Shown: positions 20,301-32,509 of the stretch, piece by piece
How positions within the stretch are numbered: position 1 is the first letter of the stretch
Layout of the letters: every line of letters begins with the position of its first letter
DNA from: Haliclystus octoradiatus
Taxonomy: Eukaryota; Cnidaria; Staurozoa; Stauromedusae; Haliclystidae
Assembly: GCA_916610825.1 (NCBI GenBank)
Contig: OU744447.1
Coordinates: forward strand, 5,773,402 to 5,837,401
DNA: 64,000 bases
Direction of reading: 5' to 3'
The notes under the pieces: model-generated
Seen by the model: only the letters and a program-made list of their open reading frames with translations
What the model was told of the DNA's origin: nothing
The model's database searches: none
Position numbers and translations under genes: made by a program

Positions 20301-23300
20301 GAAAACGGCTCAGTTAGCAATGATACGTTCAGGGTTTTGGATTCGATGCCTGACAAAAGCACTCTCGATTCTCGCCAGGAAAGGAATTGATGGTGTTCTT
20401 TGTGTAACAAATATCCTAGACGAAAGATGGACGGCACATTGCTATAATGTGTATTTCAAGAAAATTAGTCCTGATTTATCAGTCAATAAGTTATAGATTC
20501 AAGTTTCCAATATTCAACAACAACCAAGGTGTTACACTTGGCCTTTCAAAGAAGCTAGCATAGGCCGACTGTTTCACACCAAGAAACAATACCGTAAGGC
20601 ATTGATTTTTTAACCGTGTTATCCCATTGTGGAACTCACTCGATGAAGACACTGACATCAGCAAATCACTGTTTACATTTAAAAAATTTCTATCTGATGA
20701 TTGCTATAAAGGCATAAAAGTTAAATTAGCAGTATAACAATGTGTGGTCTCTGACTCCTTTCTATTTCTATTATTATTATTTACAGCTCTGTAATATATG
20801 ACATTGAGCACTATATGTTCTTTGCTATTAGATAACATCTAATAATATATTATATCGATGTAGCTATCTAAGGTATCTTTCTTTCTTTCTTTTAGATGAA
20901 ATTCTAAGTTCGGCAAAGGATGATGATGTGGCGTTCCTTGTTGTTGGTGATCCTTTTGGGTATGGTTTTTATATCATTGCTTTATTACTTTATTTTATTT
21001 GTAAAGCTTTTCAACTTTTTTCAAGAAATAGATTTCTAGAGAGGGACAGCAATTTAACAGCCATTGATTCTAAATGTCCAGCTATTTTTTAAATCTTAAT
21101 ATATAATAAAGACAAATATTTCTGTTACTCAGAGTTTCACACGTTCAATTGCAATCTTCTGACGGCAGACGATTACCCAAGTAACAGAGAAAGGCTTTGC
21201 CTCATCTTTGTCTCTTTTTATATATAGGGTGAGGCGGTATGAAATTTACCGATGTTCAATGCCGATTAGTTAGCCGCCGATTAGTCATAACAATCGATCG
21301 ATTAATCGATTTTTGCCGATTGTTTCCCATCCAAACAAATCAAAACAAAAGAGCAGGAGAGAACACATAGCCGTAGATCATGAGTTTATAATACGAAGTT
21401 ACAGTAGGCTAGACTCTATATGCAAATGCCAAGTCTGAATGAAACAAATGGAAATATGGATTATGGTTAAGTTTTCCAAATTTAATGATAGCAGAAGTTT
21501 GCCTGTGCACACAACGAATTGGGCAATGAATAGACTTTTCCCTGTAAATAATTTGTATATCTTCTCAGCGCTTTAAGAGTGTTTCATCCAAAATAATAAT
21601 AAATTCAAACTAAATTCAGAATTTTAAACGTCAAACTACTTTAACTATTTTCAAAACTGTTTTCTACAAATTTAAACCCGACAGCCTCTTTTTCTTTCTT
21701 AGTAAAATTATTCATCCAACCATCGTTGTAAAGATTCAATAACCGCATTTTTCGTAATTCAAATCCTCAAAAATTTCAGATCCACCTTGAAAAACTATTT
21801 TGTTCTCTGTAGGCTATATTTATATGAAGCACATGTATGTGGGGTTGGTTATGTACAGTAGATCATTAAACTATTTCAATTCAGCACCTAATGACAGGCA
21901 TTGACAGGTGTCTACAAAATATATTTGTGTCTGTGACCGAATTTTCCCATTTTAAAAATGCCTGCAAGTTGTTTAGGTTATGAAAGGACATAGTTTTAGT
22001 GAGAATAACATTGAATGAAACATAGCGCTTAGAATTTTTATCAGTTACTAATTCTGAAAAGTATTGTCACCCTAAATGCAGAAATTTGTGCAATCTTAAT
22101 AGTTGTGCCTGCAGTAATTATATTGCTCCTAAAATGTGCCTGCGACTGGCGGTCCCTGTGGTCCCTGTTTTGTTGAGCTCTGACAGGCAATTTCTTTAAC
22201 TTGTAATAGTTTGAATGTGGAAACTTCAAACAAGTTAATGAGCTTTACAATCTTGGATTTCTGTCTGTAGGATAATTAATAATCTACAGTAGTCCATAAT
22301 CCATATTCATCAGCATCATCAATCTACTCTTGGAGAAAATGGGACAAATTTATAACATCTATTTGAAAAATCCCAGTCAACATATGGCACACGAAAAAAA
22401 ATGTATTTACTTCCCTGTGTTAAGACGGACTGCGGAAAAAGATCTTTTTCTTTTCGAGGTGCACATCTAATGAATAAATATATCAATGTACATAGCTATA
22501 ACAAAATAAAATTCAAACAAGAAATATTAACAAATTATTAGAGAAAGCAAATACCAAACGAAAGTAATTAGAATCGCCAGGCTTAAGAAACAACCGCAAA
22601 ATTGTGTTGGTCTAAATTGTAATGTGAAATATGTTGAACTAGCTATTTATGTATTAAGTTGTTTATAAGCCTTAAAAATATACTAAAAAAAAAAATGTAT
22701 TTCGGCTTTTTTTTATTTATTTAGAACTCTGATTTGTAATCTTTTTTGTTTGGACATTTTTTCAAAACTTTTAGATAATACTGATCATTTTTCTGTTATG
22801 TTTTGTAGAGCAACTACACATACTGATCTTGTTATCAGAGCTGAAGAATTAGATATTAAACATTCTACTATACACAATGCATCTATTATGAACGCTGTTG
22901 GCTGTTGCGGTTTACAGGTTAGAAATCTACACTCTACAGATTGATCAAACTATTTTTTAAAGAAGCAAAAATGACCGGCAGGCGCTACGCACTTCGGATC
23001 ACGTGCATGTTTATTGTTCATAACACAATGTACATTGTTGACATGAATTTATAATAGATTAGGCCTGCGTAGAACAATAGTTTCAAAGCGAGACGGTTGA
23101 ATTACGCTAAGCATAAATTCAACTTGTGCTCGCAGCGGTCGCCGGTCAATCTTGCCCCTTTAAGCAAATGTTACAGGATGACATTTATTTTATCATATGA
23201 TGTCACTACCATCCCTGCAAAAAAAATCCATGAGTTCATGAACAGTCCATGAACTTTATGAACAGTTCATAAACATTTTTTGTTGGTTTGATGTCAGTAG

Positions 23301-26300
23301 TGCATATTTGTGTTTTGTATTTTTTTTTTTTTTTTTGTATTCATCATTTTTCCACGAACCGGGTAAGCTTACAGCTTTTTTTCACCAGGGTGGTTGGTTA
23401 ATTTGTTAGTATTTTGAAGCTTGTGTGCGTTTAATAGCCGGATGCCCTTCCTGACGCCAACCTATAGTGCTTCGGACAGGGATTGAACCCGAGACCCTGC
23501 GGGCCGAGGTCCAACACCCTAGCCACTACACCAAGGCCGCACTTCCTGAAACAAGCCTTCCTGAAACATCTAGAACATTCTATAACATAGGAAAACCTAC
23601 ATGACTCACAATGACTATGCATGATCTATATCAGCTTCTAGCATTTATCTAAACATTATAAATACAGTAAATGAGAACTATGAGAACTATGAGAACTGAA
23701 TGTACAGTCTACTATCAACATGTCAACTTGGAATTAATATTATTATTCATACGAAGAATTAAACAAATCAATTCAACCTATGTTATTATTATTGTTTCTT
23801 CAACATAAATCTACAGTTCTCATCAGTTTAAATACTTTTTATCCTTGCTTTTATTTCAGTTGTATAGCTTTGGTGAAACTATTTCAATTACATTTTGGAC
23901 AGATACGTGGAAACCTGAAAGTTATTTTAACAAAATGATGGAAAATAATAGAAGAGGGCTTCATACATTATGCTTGCTAGGTGAATTTATTAGTGCAATT
24001 TATTATTATATAGTCACAAACATTTTATTGATTATTAATGACTCCCCTGTGAAAACAGTTCATGAGCAATTGAACAGTTAATGAAAATCAGGCCATTTGA
24101 CGTTCATGAACAATTCATGCAGTTCATGAACGACTTATGAGTGAAGTGCCCTAAATAGATTTTCAGACTCATCTATCTGTCTCAAATGATAGAAAAGTGA
24201 AAGCATACATTTATTTATTGATATAGCTTTGGTTCAAAATGATTATTAAAGGGTTACCACACACCTGCCATGTTTTTATTCATATTTACTGAACAACAAC
24301 AAAAAGCTTGGAGACACTCGAGTGAAGCGCTGAAAAATCACAATCTCCGAGCGAGTGTTTTTAAGCTTCCCGCGTGTCTCCCAACTTGTTCTTGTTTAGT
24401 AAATATAAATACAAACATTGCAAGCATGTGGTGAACCCTTTTCTAAAACAAAACATTTTGTTAGAATCTCGTTCAACTGCGCTCTTTCGACCAATCAGTT
24501 TGCAGAAAATCTTTGTGATATTTTAGAATTTTAATTTACTTTATGTTAAATACTTACTTACTAACTTATTTATTTATAATTTGATTAATTATGTTTTGGA
24601 TTGATCACATACATAGTAGTATTAGACTATTATCTTGGAACACACGGTGTAAGCACGGCAGCAACTACATGTCTCTGACCGATTGGGGTTTGTCAATTTT
24701 GACCGAAAAAAAGGCGTAGCATTAGAATATTTGGAAGCTTCAGTACTGTAATTTCTTCAAAACAGCACCATTTTGCAATGTTCTTCTCAAAATTGCCCAA
24801 AATATGAGTAAAAAAAATGATTGGGCTGTGCCACCCCCTCCGCACCCCAACACACCCCAGAATTTATGGCAGTGCATGTAAGCTGTCTGTTGAAGTCTCA
24901 ATCCTCACCAGGGTTCGATAAAATGGGGAATTCTGAGACTGAGAGTCCCCGAAAGCTAGTTTAAATTCAGAACGAATTGGAAGAAATAGTTGTACAGTGA
25001 AGCCTGTATATAACAGCCAGCTAAAAGAGGTAGATAAATTGACCACTATAGACAGGTGGCCTTTATATACAGGCTTGATTCGATAGAAAATACTAATATA
25101 GTCATTGCAAGAGTGACCACTATAGACAGGTGGCTGCTGTATAGAGTTGACTGTTATCACTGGTTTGACTGTATTGAAGTCTTTTCAATCTGAAGAAAAA
25201 TCAATTTTGCTTTCTTTCATGGACAGAATAGTAAAACTGTGTAATTTTTATCATATTTATATGGCAATTATGTAAAGTAAAACTATGTGAAAACGTTTAC
25301 ACAATGAAATCACTCTAGAAAGTTTATAAGGAAAATGTTGAATCCCGGAAGTAGAAATATTTTATCAAACCCTGATCCTCACAACCAACCTATCCAACCA
25401 ACCAACCTCACCTCTTAACTCATCAATATATATACAACTGAGAAAAATATTTTTATTTTCTCTAGATATCAAAATGAAAGAACAATCAATTGAAAATATG
25501 ATGAGGTACTTAATTTTAATTATGAATGTAAACCTTGCGTAGTATTATTCAGTAGAATCCCTGCGAAAAACAGTTCATGAACGTTAAATGGCTCCAATTT
25601 TCCTGAACTGTTCATGAACTGTTCATGAAATGAACTGCTCCTAAACTGTTTCGCAGGGGAAACCAGTAGATTTATTTTTCCATGTTCTTCTCATATGCTC
25701 CTTAATGTTATTCTATTTTCCCATAGAATTAATGATTAGCAAGATTCATTTGTCAAATGTCATTGATTAACATTTCACACTTTAATTATTATTCAACTAC
25801 GATTGATTTCGTAATATAAAATTATGCTATTGAATAAATTGGTCCAAATTTCTGCTACGAAAGTAAGACAGCTCTCCTCTATTTCCTCAAGTGTAAATGA
25901 CACTCTAGCTTTCCCTGGTTAGTAATCACTAGGAATCATGGATATACTGAGTTCGTACTGAAAACCTACTGAAAACATACTAGAATGGGATTGAATACTG
26001 AAAACACACTGAAATTCACCTGACATATTAATTCCCATACTAGTTCCCAATTCAATTCTCTGTTCAGTAAGATTTTAGGTTTCAAGATAGATAGTGAATA
26101 GTGGGCTCAGATAGCTGGATGAATGCTAAAAACAGCTTTCATTTAAAATGTATGTGATATTATAGTTAATTCAATATCATCATAATAGGCAGGTCCACTA
26201 AAAATTTCAAAGTTGATTTTATTCGTGTTTCGGATATATCATACCCGCAGAATTCCATAAAACTGATAAAAATTCCAAAAAATATTCCAAAAACCCTTCA

Positions 26301-29300
26301 TTTTGGAGTTTTAAATCCAGAAATTTCGTAGAACGTCAAAACGATTTGTGATTGGCTTGCTATATTATGACGTCATTTCGCGGACAGAACAAAATCACAC
26401 TCCGCTAAACAATGGAGACTTTAGCATCTTTTGTAATTATTGGTATCGTTGAACGTCAAATTTAAATGTAATCATTTCCATTAGCACTGCTGTTCCTGTT
26501 CAAAATATTGAAGGCTGACTTCAAAAAACTTATTACGGTGACCTGAAATATTCATCAATGGAAATCGCTCTGAAATATTTATATCAATTTATATGTTGTT
26601 TTTGTCTACGTTCGAGCATGGTTCGAGTGTCGAAGCGAGAAGGAACAAGGATGGTAGACTAGCTTAGCAAATTATTTGAATTTCAAATAACACACATAAA
26701 GTTTCAAACAAGTTGGAAAATAAGTGGAAGGAGTTGTATGATCTACCATTTATTAGCAAATTATCAACGTTATTTTCTCGCGAATCATATGTCCTATTAT
26801 AGGATCAAATTTATTGTAGCTATGATTCTACCATGATTCTACAAAAACTACATTCACTGTCTTCGCTGATCAATGGGATAAAATATATAGCTAAATATAG
26901 CTGCTACATCAATATCGTCCATTGCATCCACACAGACTGCATGATTAATCATTTGTCCAAGTAAATATTTGTTAATCAATGCAAAATGAATCATAAATTG
27001 CTTTTCGGTTTTCAGAAAATTATACGCCTCGACGTAAACTGTCGTAGCATGCGTGATCGATGCGTAAAATATTTCATTTAAACGGCAACTTTATTGAATT
27101 TGAATTCTGATTTACTAGAATAAATCCAAATCTAGAGCGTTAATAGGTCCATTTAAAGTGTTTGTTAATTCAAATAAATGCACACTGAATGCGATTTCAC
27201 CGTCTTATATCTGGTGATAATAACACAAGCAACAGTTGATAAGGAGCATGACAGACGAAATAAAAGAACGAAGATTTGATAAATAAAAATAACACTACTT
27301 TGATGCTCGAGTGATGATCTAAGCCGTTTATATATGAATGAGGTTTCTTCTCTAAATATCAAATATATATATATACATTTCCAAGTGAATGCTGCCTACT
27401 TTTCGGTGATCGGCCTGGCTGAGAACTTTTGTTCGTTTGCGGTCGGGAACCGCGAGAGAAAGATATGGAAAAGATTTGTTTTGTTTCGCTACAAAAAGGA
27501 CAAACCGAAAAAAGAAACAAAACTTCACCCTTAGTCTCGTTTAAAAATCAGCGGTTCTGATTATACTATTCACAAAAAATTTGGATAAGAAATGACGAAT
27601 TGATGGATGAACGGTTTTGGATATCAAGTCATGATAATAGTAGATTTCTCACTTTGTCCGGATTATGACGTCACATTCCTTCATCCACCAAAACTTGCCG
27701 TTTCGTAACCATGGTTACGCAATGTCATTTTAAGTCAGACATCTCGATGGTTTGTCGATATTTTTGGAAAAAAAAATCGGGAATATTAAACTTATCCTTT
27801 GATCTTCGTATGGATATGTTTAAAGTACATACTTAAATTTTAGTGGACCTGCCTATTATATGGAAATCACCACGGTTGTTAGGCAGCTACAGGTAGGAAG
27901 AAATTATTAAAGAGGAATCTTTAATATTTAATTTTAATATTGTCATTCATTAATCTCGTATGATGTTTAAATTTTTAGGGGCAATCAAATATATGAACCT
28001 CCACGATTTATGACTGTTCAAAATGCTGCCAAACAATTGTTGGAAATATCTGAAACACGTAAAGCTGGAGGTGCTAGCCCTGAAGAAAGTAAGTCAGTCA
28101 CATAGTTTATATACTATTTAACAATCAGACAACGAGTCCGAGTTGACTACCGTCGAATAGTCACAGAGGTACTGCGAGGTTTAGATGTTTGCAGTTTGTA
28201 ATATAAAAGTTTGTTTTTATAAACTTTAGCTGACTAGCGAATTAATCTGCAATAAAGTAGCGACGTAAAAATTGCGAAAAGATTGCTAACTAAGATTAAA
28301 ATTGTGTATGCATAGCCTACCATTGAACAACTTCATCACATATTTTGTTGCTTGTTCTGTTTTCTCGGGAACGGGATTTAGAAGAATCTCGTATAAAATT
28401 GGTTTCAAAAACATTTGCAGATCGTTTGTTTACTTTTATAAATTCGCAAGGGAACTTAATTGCCAGCGTTCACTATGAGAACATAGTTTACGATTGAGCA
28501 ACCAAACAGAATGCAGATCATCGAATAGTACCCTAGTCGGCTTCGGCTAATAGCTATTAAGCAATTGGCGCACAGTTCCCTATGAGCTACCGATATTTGG
28601 CGCACAAGAGGGCATTTAAGGAGAAACGAGAAGGCATTAGAAAATCATGATCCGCTGCGGCGAGTGATTTTCGCCTCCGAGTTTTCTCCTGAAGTGACTC
28701 GAGTGTATCAAATATAAATAGCTCATAGAAACTGTGCGCCAATTGCCTTGTCTTATAACTTTAGTTAGTTACATAACATTTATCAACATTTACGTGACCT
28801 TTTCGCTCATAAAATGGTTTTTGAAAACTCCTGATCAAATTGGAAATTCTCATTCGTGATGTCAAATTTAAATTGTAAGATCGATTGTGTTTTCGAGCCT
28901 AGTTTTGTTATGGTGATTTGGCGTCATTACTCTTAACCAATCAGATTAATCGAATCAATTTCGTTATAATCGAAACGTTATTATAAGTCCTGAACTAATT
29001 CGTTTCTCTCAATATTGTCTTGAGACAAATAAACATATTCAAATGCACGCGATAAAAAAGTATGTGAAATTACCCAGGCTATTGTATACCATATATTGTA
29101 TTCCATGATAATCATACAATGTACCCCTCACCCACTCCGATGTTGTTACAATGGGGGTATAAATGGAAAACCTGTTTAGTGGAGTCGAAATATCCAATTT
29201 TCAGATAAACATTCCAAATAATAGCGATTTAACGACATCTTTTGAGGCATTTTTGAATTCATGAAATTGTGTGGTTTGATAGACAGTATCTTTGTCATTC

Positions 29301-30324
29301 CTGAAAAGATTTTGACGTAGAATATGGATTTCCCGACTTTTTCTAAACAAGTTTTGTACATACTACATTTCAACAAAACCGGAGTGGATTATATGGTCAA
29401 ACTTAACTATACGGGACTGTCAAAAACAAAAAGTTACATTTTTGAACCAATTGACATAAAAACGCACGGACCCATGCAAGTATATTTCTGCACGAGCTTG
29501 GAACATTGCTCATCAATACCTCTAGCGATGAACGAGCAAGGGAATTGGGGTCAAACTGTATGTTTGCCATGGAACGACAAGATACCAAAACACAGCCGGT
29601 GTATCTCTACATATTGTATTTGATTCTGGTCATTATCTGCCATCAGAGCTGCTTAGAGAACGACAAACTGATTTCGTCATCCCAAATGCAATGTATTACT
29701 TTTTATCTGTGTATTGATATCAGTTTAAGATTAGAAAATATCAGAAAGTATAGGTCCCGTCGGGGGATTTGAAAAGCGCAGTCGATTACATCTTAATAAT
29801 TTTTTAGCTACTTTCCGGCCTGTTGGACATGAGTTTCACGAGTGTACACTGGCAGCGTGAAAGTTTCGGGGATGACAGGATTTAACTCAAAAATTATTGT
29901 TTGCTTGAAGTCGTGTTTTTTCCTCATAAGGCTTTATAAAATTGTTTTCAATTGGTATGGGGACATTAGCTCTGTCTACTCTGTGCATCCAGATTTGGTC
30001 CAGATTGGATGATGTGATTCTTTCTCTTATAGTTCAACCAGCCCAATTGATTGTGTGTGTCTACTATAAATGTTACTGTGTTTAATTTATTTGATCTCAA
30101 CAGTTTTATCTTGTGAATCAATTGGCGTTGGTATAGCAAGAGTTGGTTGGCCAAATCAGCAAATCATAGTTGGTACATTACCTGAGTTGGCAGCATTTGA
30201 TTTGGGACAACCTCTTCATTCACTCGTAATACCTGGAAAATTATTTTTTCTTGAAGTTGATATGCTCAAAAGATATTGTATAAGTGAGAGCACAATGAAT
30301 ATTCTTAGTAAAATTGGTACGTAA
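17316..30324 (+). CDS. DPH5: Diphthine synthase (diphthamide biosynthesis methyltransferase)
   Basis: Eight exons: 17316-17450, 19321-19381, 20896-20959, 22809-22917, 23860-23980, 25466-25505, 27979-28088 and 30104-30324. All have AG/GT borders and matching phases, giving 286 codons (about 285 in human). It opens [20 protein letters not shown] and keeps the family motifs [23 protein letters not shown] (split by an intron), [31 protein letters not shown] and IYEPPRFMT. The ending is [12 protein letters not shown] ... ILSKIGT. The enzyme uses S-adenosylmethionine to methylate the modified histidine of eEF2 during diphthamide synthesis in the cytosol. The ATG at 17316 is the first in frame and matches the conserved N-terminus. 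A candidate AATAAA is at 30498. Introns are large and full of transposable elements. Confidence 0.95.
17451..19320. other. DPH5 intron 1 with MITEs
   Basis: It includes two copies of the TA-flanked MITE whose ends read CAGTGAAACCTGTATATAAC: about 18178-18355 (inverted) and 19045-19205 (right end eroded). The rest is unrecognised sequence, including short runs rich in CAGGGGCGGC near 17680-17770. Confidence 0.5.
19382..20895. other. DPH5 intron 2 with a LINE 3' remnant
   Basis: Positions about 20520-20880 read, in broken frames, like the C-terminal tail of a LINE reverse transcriptase protein (YRKALIF, then [18 protein letters not shown]), followed by a 3' UTR shared with 38930-39010 (GCTATTAGATAAYATCTA). 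At about 19525-19795 there is a degenerate ATCGATTAATAATCGA palindromic stretch and its reverse. Confidence 0.5.
20960..22808. other. DPH5 intron 3
   Basis: It contains a remnant (about 21112-21212) of the MITE seen intact at 33334-33488, with inverted ends TTACTCAGAGTTTCAC / GTAACAGAGAAAG. The remainder is AT-rich and unrecognised. Confidence 0.4.
22918..23859. other. DPH5 intron 4 with SINE
   Basis: It holds a partial TTCATGAA repeat at about 23216-23280 and a tRNA-headed SINE (listed separately) at 23320-23542. Confidence 0.5.
23320..23542 (-). mobile_element. tRNA-headed SINE, copy 1
   Basis: On the minus strand the head reads GTGCGGCCTTGGTGTAGTGG (A-box-like), with GGGTTCAATCCC (B-box-like) about 50 bp later. 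A body with GGCGTCAGGAAGGGCATCC follows, and the element ends in a poly(A) tract. The GGAAGGGCATCC motif is also found in tails of RTE-type LINEs and their SINE partners, which suggests, but does not prove, RTE mobilisation. A second copy is at 58431-58672 and a head-less one at about 59648-59785. Confidence 0.8.
23981..25465. other. DPH5 intron 5 with three MITEs
   Basis: A TTCATGAA copy starts at 24044 (CCCCTGTGAAAACAG). A separate inverted-repeat element occupies 24247-24442 (AAAGGGTTACCACAC / GTGGTGAACCCTTT). A 177-bp CAGTGAAACCTG MITE is at 24995-25171, flanked by TA. Positions 24690-24860 share sequence with 47450-47580. Confidence 0.55.
24995..25171. repeat. TA-flanked MITE, CAGTGAAGCCTG family
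   Basis: This 177-bp unit has inverted ends, CAGTGAAGCCTGTATATAAC and the reverse ending in GGTTTGACTG, flanked by TA on both sides. The same-length copy at 59843-60019 and the copies at 18178-18355 and 19045-19205 define the family. TA duplication and CAGT ends fit Tc1/mariner-pogo-type non-autonomous elements. Confidence 0.7.
25559..25659. repeat. TTCATGAA hairpin MITE, minimal copy
   Basis: Ends CCCTGCGAAAAACAGTTCA and CTAAACTGTTTCGCAGGGG are inverted repeats. The centre has GAACGTTAAATGGCTCCAA and two AGTTCATGAAC units. At about 100 bp it is the shortest complete copy seen. Confidence 0.75.
26183..27858. mobile_element. 1.68-kb TIR element without transposase
   Basis: The ends are perfect inverted repeats of about 21 bp, TAATAGGCAGGTCCACTAAA and its reverse complement; homology continues a few bases further inward with a 1-base indel. 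The interior has no open frame longer than about 66 codons and no recognisable transposase. It lies wholly in DPH5 intron 6. It is best read as a non-autonomous DNA transposon; the superfamily is unknown. Confidence 0.7.
28089..30103. other. DPH5 intron 7
   Basis: Positions 28110-28520 repeat 13255-13640. An inverted-repeat element occupies 28560-28750 (AAGCAATTGGCGCACAGTT / AACTGTGCGCCAATTGCCTT). A 99-codon plus-strand open frame at 29324-29623 has no recognisable domain. Confidence 0.45.
28560..28750. repeat. Inverted-repeat element, CAATTGGCGCACAG family
   Basis: About 25 bp at each end are inverted repeats, including GGCGCACAGTT ... CTATGAGCTA. The middle has a CG-rich segment (GATCCGCTGCGGCGAGTGAT). 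No coding potential is seen. Confidence 0.6.
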
Positions 30325-30497
30325 ATATTTATATTTTTTCTTTCATATAAAAATGTTACAATACCTAAATAATAATTTTTGAAATCATTAAATTAGTTTT
30401 ATTATCCTTATATAACTAATAAGTCTTTGATTTCAATGTAGATATTTTTTATCAGAACATTTTATTATAATATTTAAGTTGTTAAAAAATAATTAAG

Positions 30498-30503
30498 AAT
30501 AAA
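30498..30503 (+). terminator. Candidate poly(A) signal of DPH5
   Basis: An AATAAA hexamer lies 174 bp beyond the DPH5 stop codon, upstream of the nested MITEs at 30565-31040. Confidence 0.4.
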
Positions 30504-30564
30504 TCAAAGCAGGAATATTTATCATCATATCATCTAAACCAAAACGTTTTTGTTTTTCTACATA

Positions 30565-31040
30565 CAGTGTGACCCAGAGCCATCTATTTACAAGAGTTGA
30601 GACACGCTTTCATGTGCCGCTATCGTCTCCAATTGGACAGATGCCAGTCACGTGATTTTTGGACGCCATCTTTGTTCTTTCAGAAACAGGTTGTCGATCA
30701 TTTCAAGTGAAACGCGCGAAAAAATACAATCCAATATGGCTGAAAAAAACACACAACATTCTCCTGCACATGCGCACTGTTAAAAACGTGCTCGGGTCCA
30801 GGCAAAAAGATACAAAAATGGCAGAAGTGTCCCAACTCTTGTAAATAGATGGCTCTGGTGTGACCCGCTTAAGTGCAAGTCAAAATTGTCAAAGGTTTTC
30901 ATTGCATTTATCCGAATTTGCGGTTATCCGAAATTGTTTACCAAGGACTTGACCAGAAAATAGTTTATAGGTTTTCAGATTTAGGTTGCAGATAACCGGG
31001 AATTTCACTTATCCGAATTGCACTTAATCGGGTTACACTG
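30565..31040. repeat. TA-flanked MITE carrying a nested hAT MITE
   Basis: Outer ends are CAGTGTGACCCGCTTAAGTG (left end, split) and TTGCACTTAATCGGGTTACACTG, inverted and flanked by TA. The left end is interrupted within its first 10 bases by the insertion at 30575-30857, which duplicated GTGTGACC. Confidence 0.75.
30575..30857. repeat. hAT-type MITE, copy 1
   Basis: The 283-bp element has inverted ends CAGAGCCATCTATTTACAAG / CTTGTAAATAGATGGCTCTG. An exact 8-bp duplication, GTGTGACC, lies at 30567-30574 and 30858-30865. CA..TG ends with 8-bp duplications are hallmarks of hAT elements. A second copy is at 54687-54949. Confidence 0.85.
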
Positions 31041-31127
31041 TAATACAGAAACAATTTATTTTAGAGGAATCTACTCACTCGGCCTGATTAATTCGGATCA
31101 AAATCTCCCTCGGATGTTCTCGTATCT

Positions 31128-31275
31128 ATAGAACTTTTTCACATCAGCCAACGGTTGGTGTGTCATAACAATAAATCTAGGGGTCAGATCCTTTTCATAA
31201 TACGCTACCAGGGTTATCAATCTTTTCTTTAAATAATTCTTGATGGATTCATTGGGAGCCTGTGAAAATGCTCTA
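31128..31275. repeat. MITE, ACTTTTTCACATCGGC family
   Basis: About 148 bp with ends TATAGAACTTTTTCACA / TGTGAAAATGCTCTA. A close copy is at 42109-42256 (TAGAGCTTTTTCACATCGG ... TGTGAAACAGCTCTA) and a fragment is at about 53661-53716. Confidence 0.65.
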
Positions 31276-31439
31276 TTGTTCTCCATAATCTCCACGAAGA
31301 TAAAAAAAAAACTTTTTTTACTTGAAATAATACCTCCCATGTGGTGTAGATAAATGGAAAAATTAATTATACTGTGAATATGTGACCTTAAGAAGTTTTG
31401 AATAAAATGTGACTTTAAGAATTTGTCATCAGCATTAAT

Positions 31440-31935
31440 ATTAGGGATATCATTGCAAGGTGAGATTTTAAGCAGCTTCAATTATTACGAGAGTTGGTAT
31501 CTAATTACTAGAAAGTTTAAATCATTTCAAATCATCAGCGTTGGGCAGGGATATTGCAAGGTGAGATTTTAAGCAACTTCGATTATTACGAGAGTTGGTA
31601 TCTAATTACTAGAAAGTTTAAATCATTTCAAATCATCAGCGTTGGGCAGGGATATTGCAAGGTGAGATTTTAAGCAACTTCAATTATTACGAGAGTTTGT
31701 GTCTAACTAATAGAAAGTTTAAATCATTTCAAATCATCAGCGTTGGGTAGGGATATTGCAAGGTGAGATTTTAAGCAACTTCAATTATTACGAGAGTTTT
31801 TGTCTAACTAATAGAAAGTTTAAATCATTTCAAATCATCAGCGTTGGGCAGGGATATTGCAAGGTGAGAATTTAAGCAACTTCAACTATTACGAGAGCTG
31901 GTGTCTAATTACTAGAAAATTGAAATCACTTCAAA
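31440..31935. repeat. Tandem repeat, about five copies of a 101-bp unit
   Basis: The motif GGGATATTGCAAGGTGAG recurs at about 31548, 31649, 31750 and 31851, spaced 101 bp apart, with a first variant at about 31443. Each unit also contains AAGTTTAAATCATTTCAAAT. Units differ by a few bases, the last being the most diverged. Confidence 0.85.
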
Positions 31936-31949
31936 TCAGCATTATAGAA

Positions 31950-32430
31950 TCAGCATTAACTATCGAACTCGTGTCTCTGATATGCAAAGTCAGCTTGGCT
32001 TGCTTTATGTCAGAGACCGAATAACATCAAATCAACTAATGTTCACCCATAAAATTTAATTTAACCAATCTCCTCATTTGCTTTCCTCATTATTTCAACG
32101 ACCACATACCACCAGAACAAGATCCCACTACCACAATGACATTTACATCAGGCCACGCCATTGCCACTCATTTCAAAATGCTGCAGGTGCTCATAAGTGG
32201 AACGATCTACCGTCTACAATGAAGGACGTATCAAACATGCCAACTTTCAAACGTCTCCTTGGGAAGCACTTACACGGAATAACATAATCAAGTTAATCAA
32301 ATCTTTCTTCAAATGTCTATCCTGTAAAATATATTGTTGTAAAATTGTATTGCTATTATATATGTATCTCTATATATTTATAAATCAGTCTTGTGAAAAA
32401 AAGCTTTTAGCTTATTCAAGTTCTGAATAA

Positions 32431-32490
<60 letters not shown>
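31950..32490 (+). mobile_element. 3' end of a LINE, with (ATG)n tail
   Basis: The plus strand encodes a remnant like the C-terminus of a LINE reverse transcriptase protein: HSFQNAAGAHKWNDLPSTM, then PTFKRLLGKHL. An untranslated tail follows, ending AATAAATGATGATG in about 20 ATG triplets (32431-32490). The same tail type ends the remnant at 43740-44145. Confidence 0.65.
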
Positions 32491-32492
<2 letters not shown>

Positions 32493-32509
32493 AGGTATAA
32501 TAAACATTA

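Noticed and set aside
23431..23542. tRNA gene
   Set aside because: A- and B-box-like sequences are present, but they head a SINE with a shared body and poly(A) tail, and no complete cloverleaf is apparent.
29324..29623. 99-codon plus-strand frame in DPH5 intron 7
   Set aside because: No domain, no splice context, and it overlaps other random frames; left unassigned.
31440..31935. CRISPR-like array
   Set aside because: The 101-bp units repeat over their full length with no distinct spacers.
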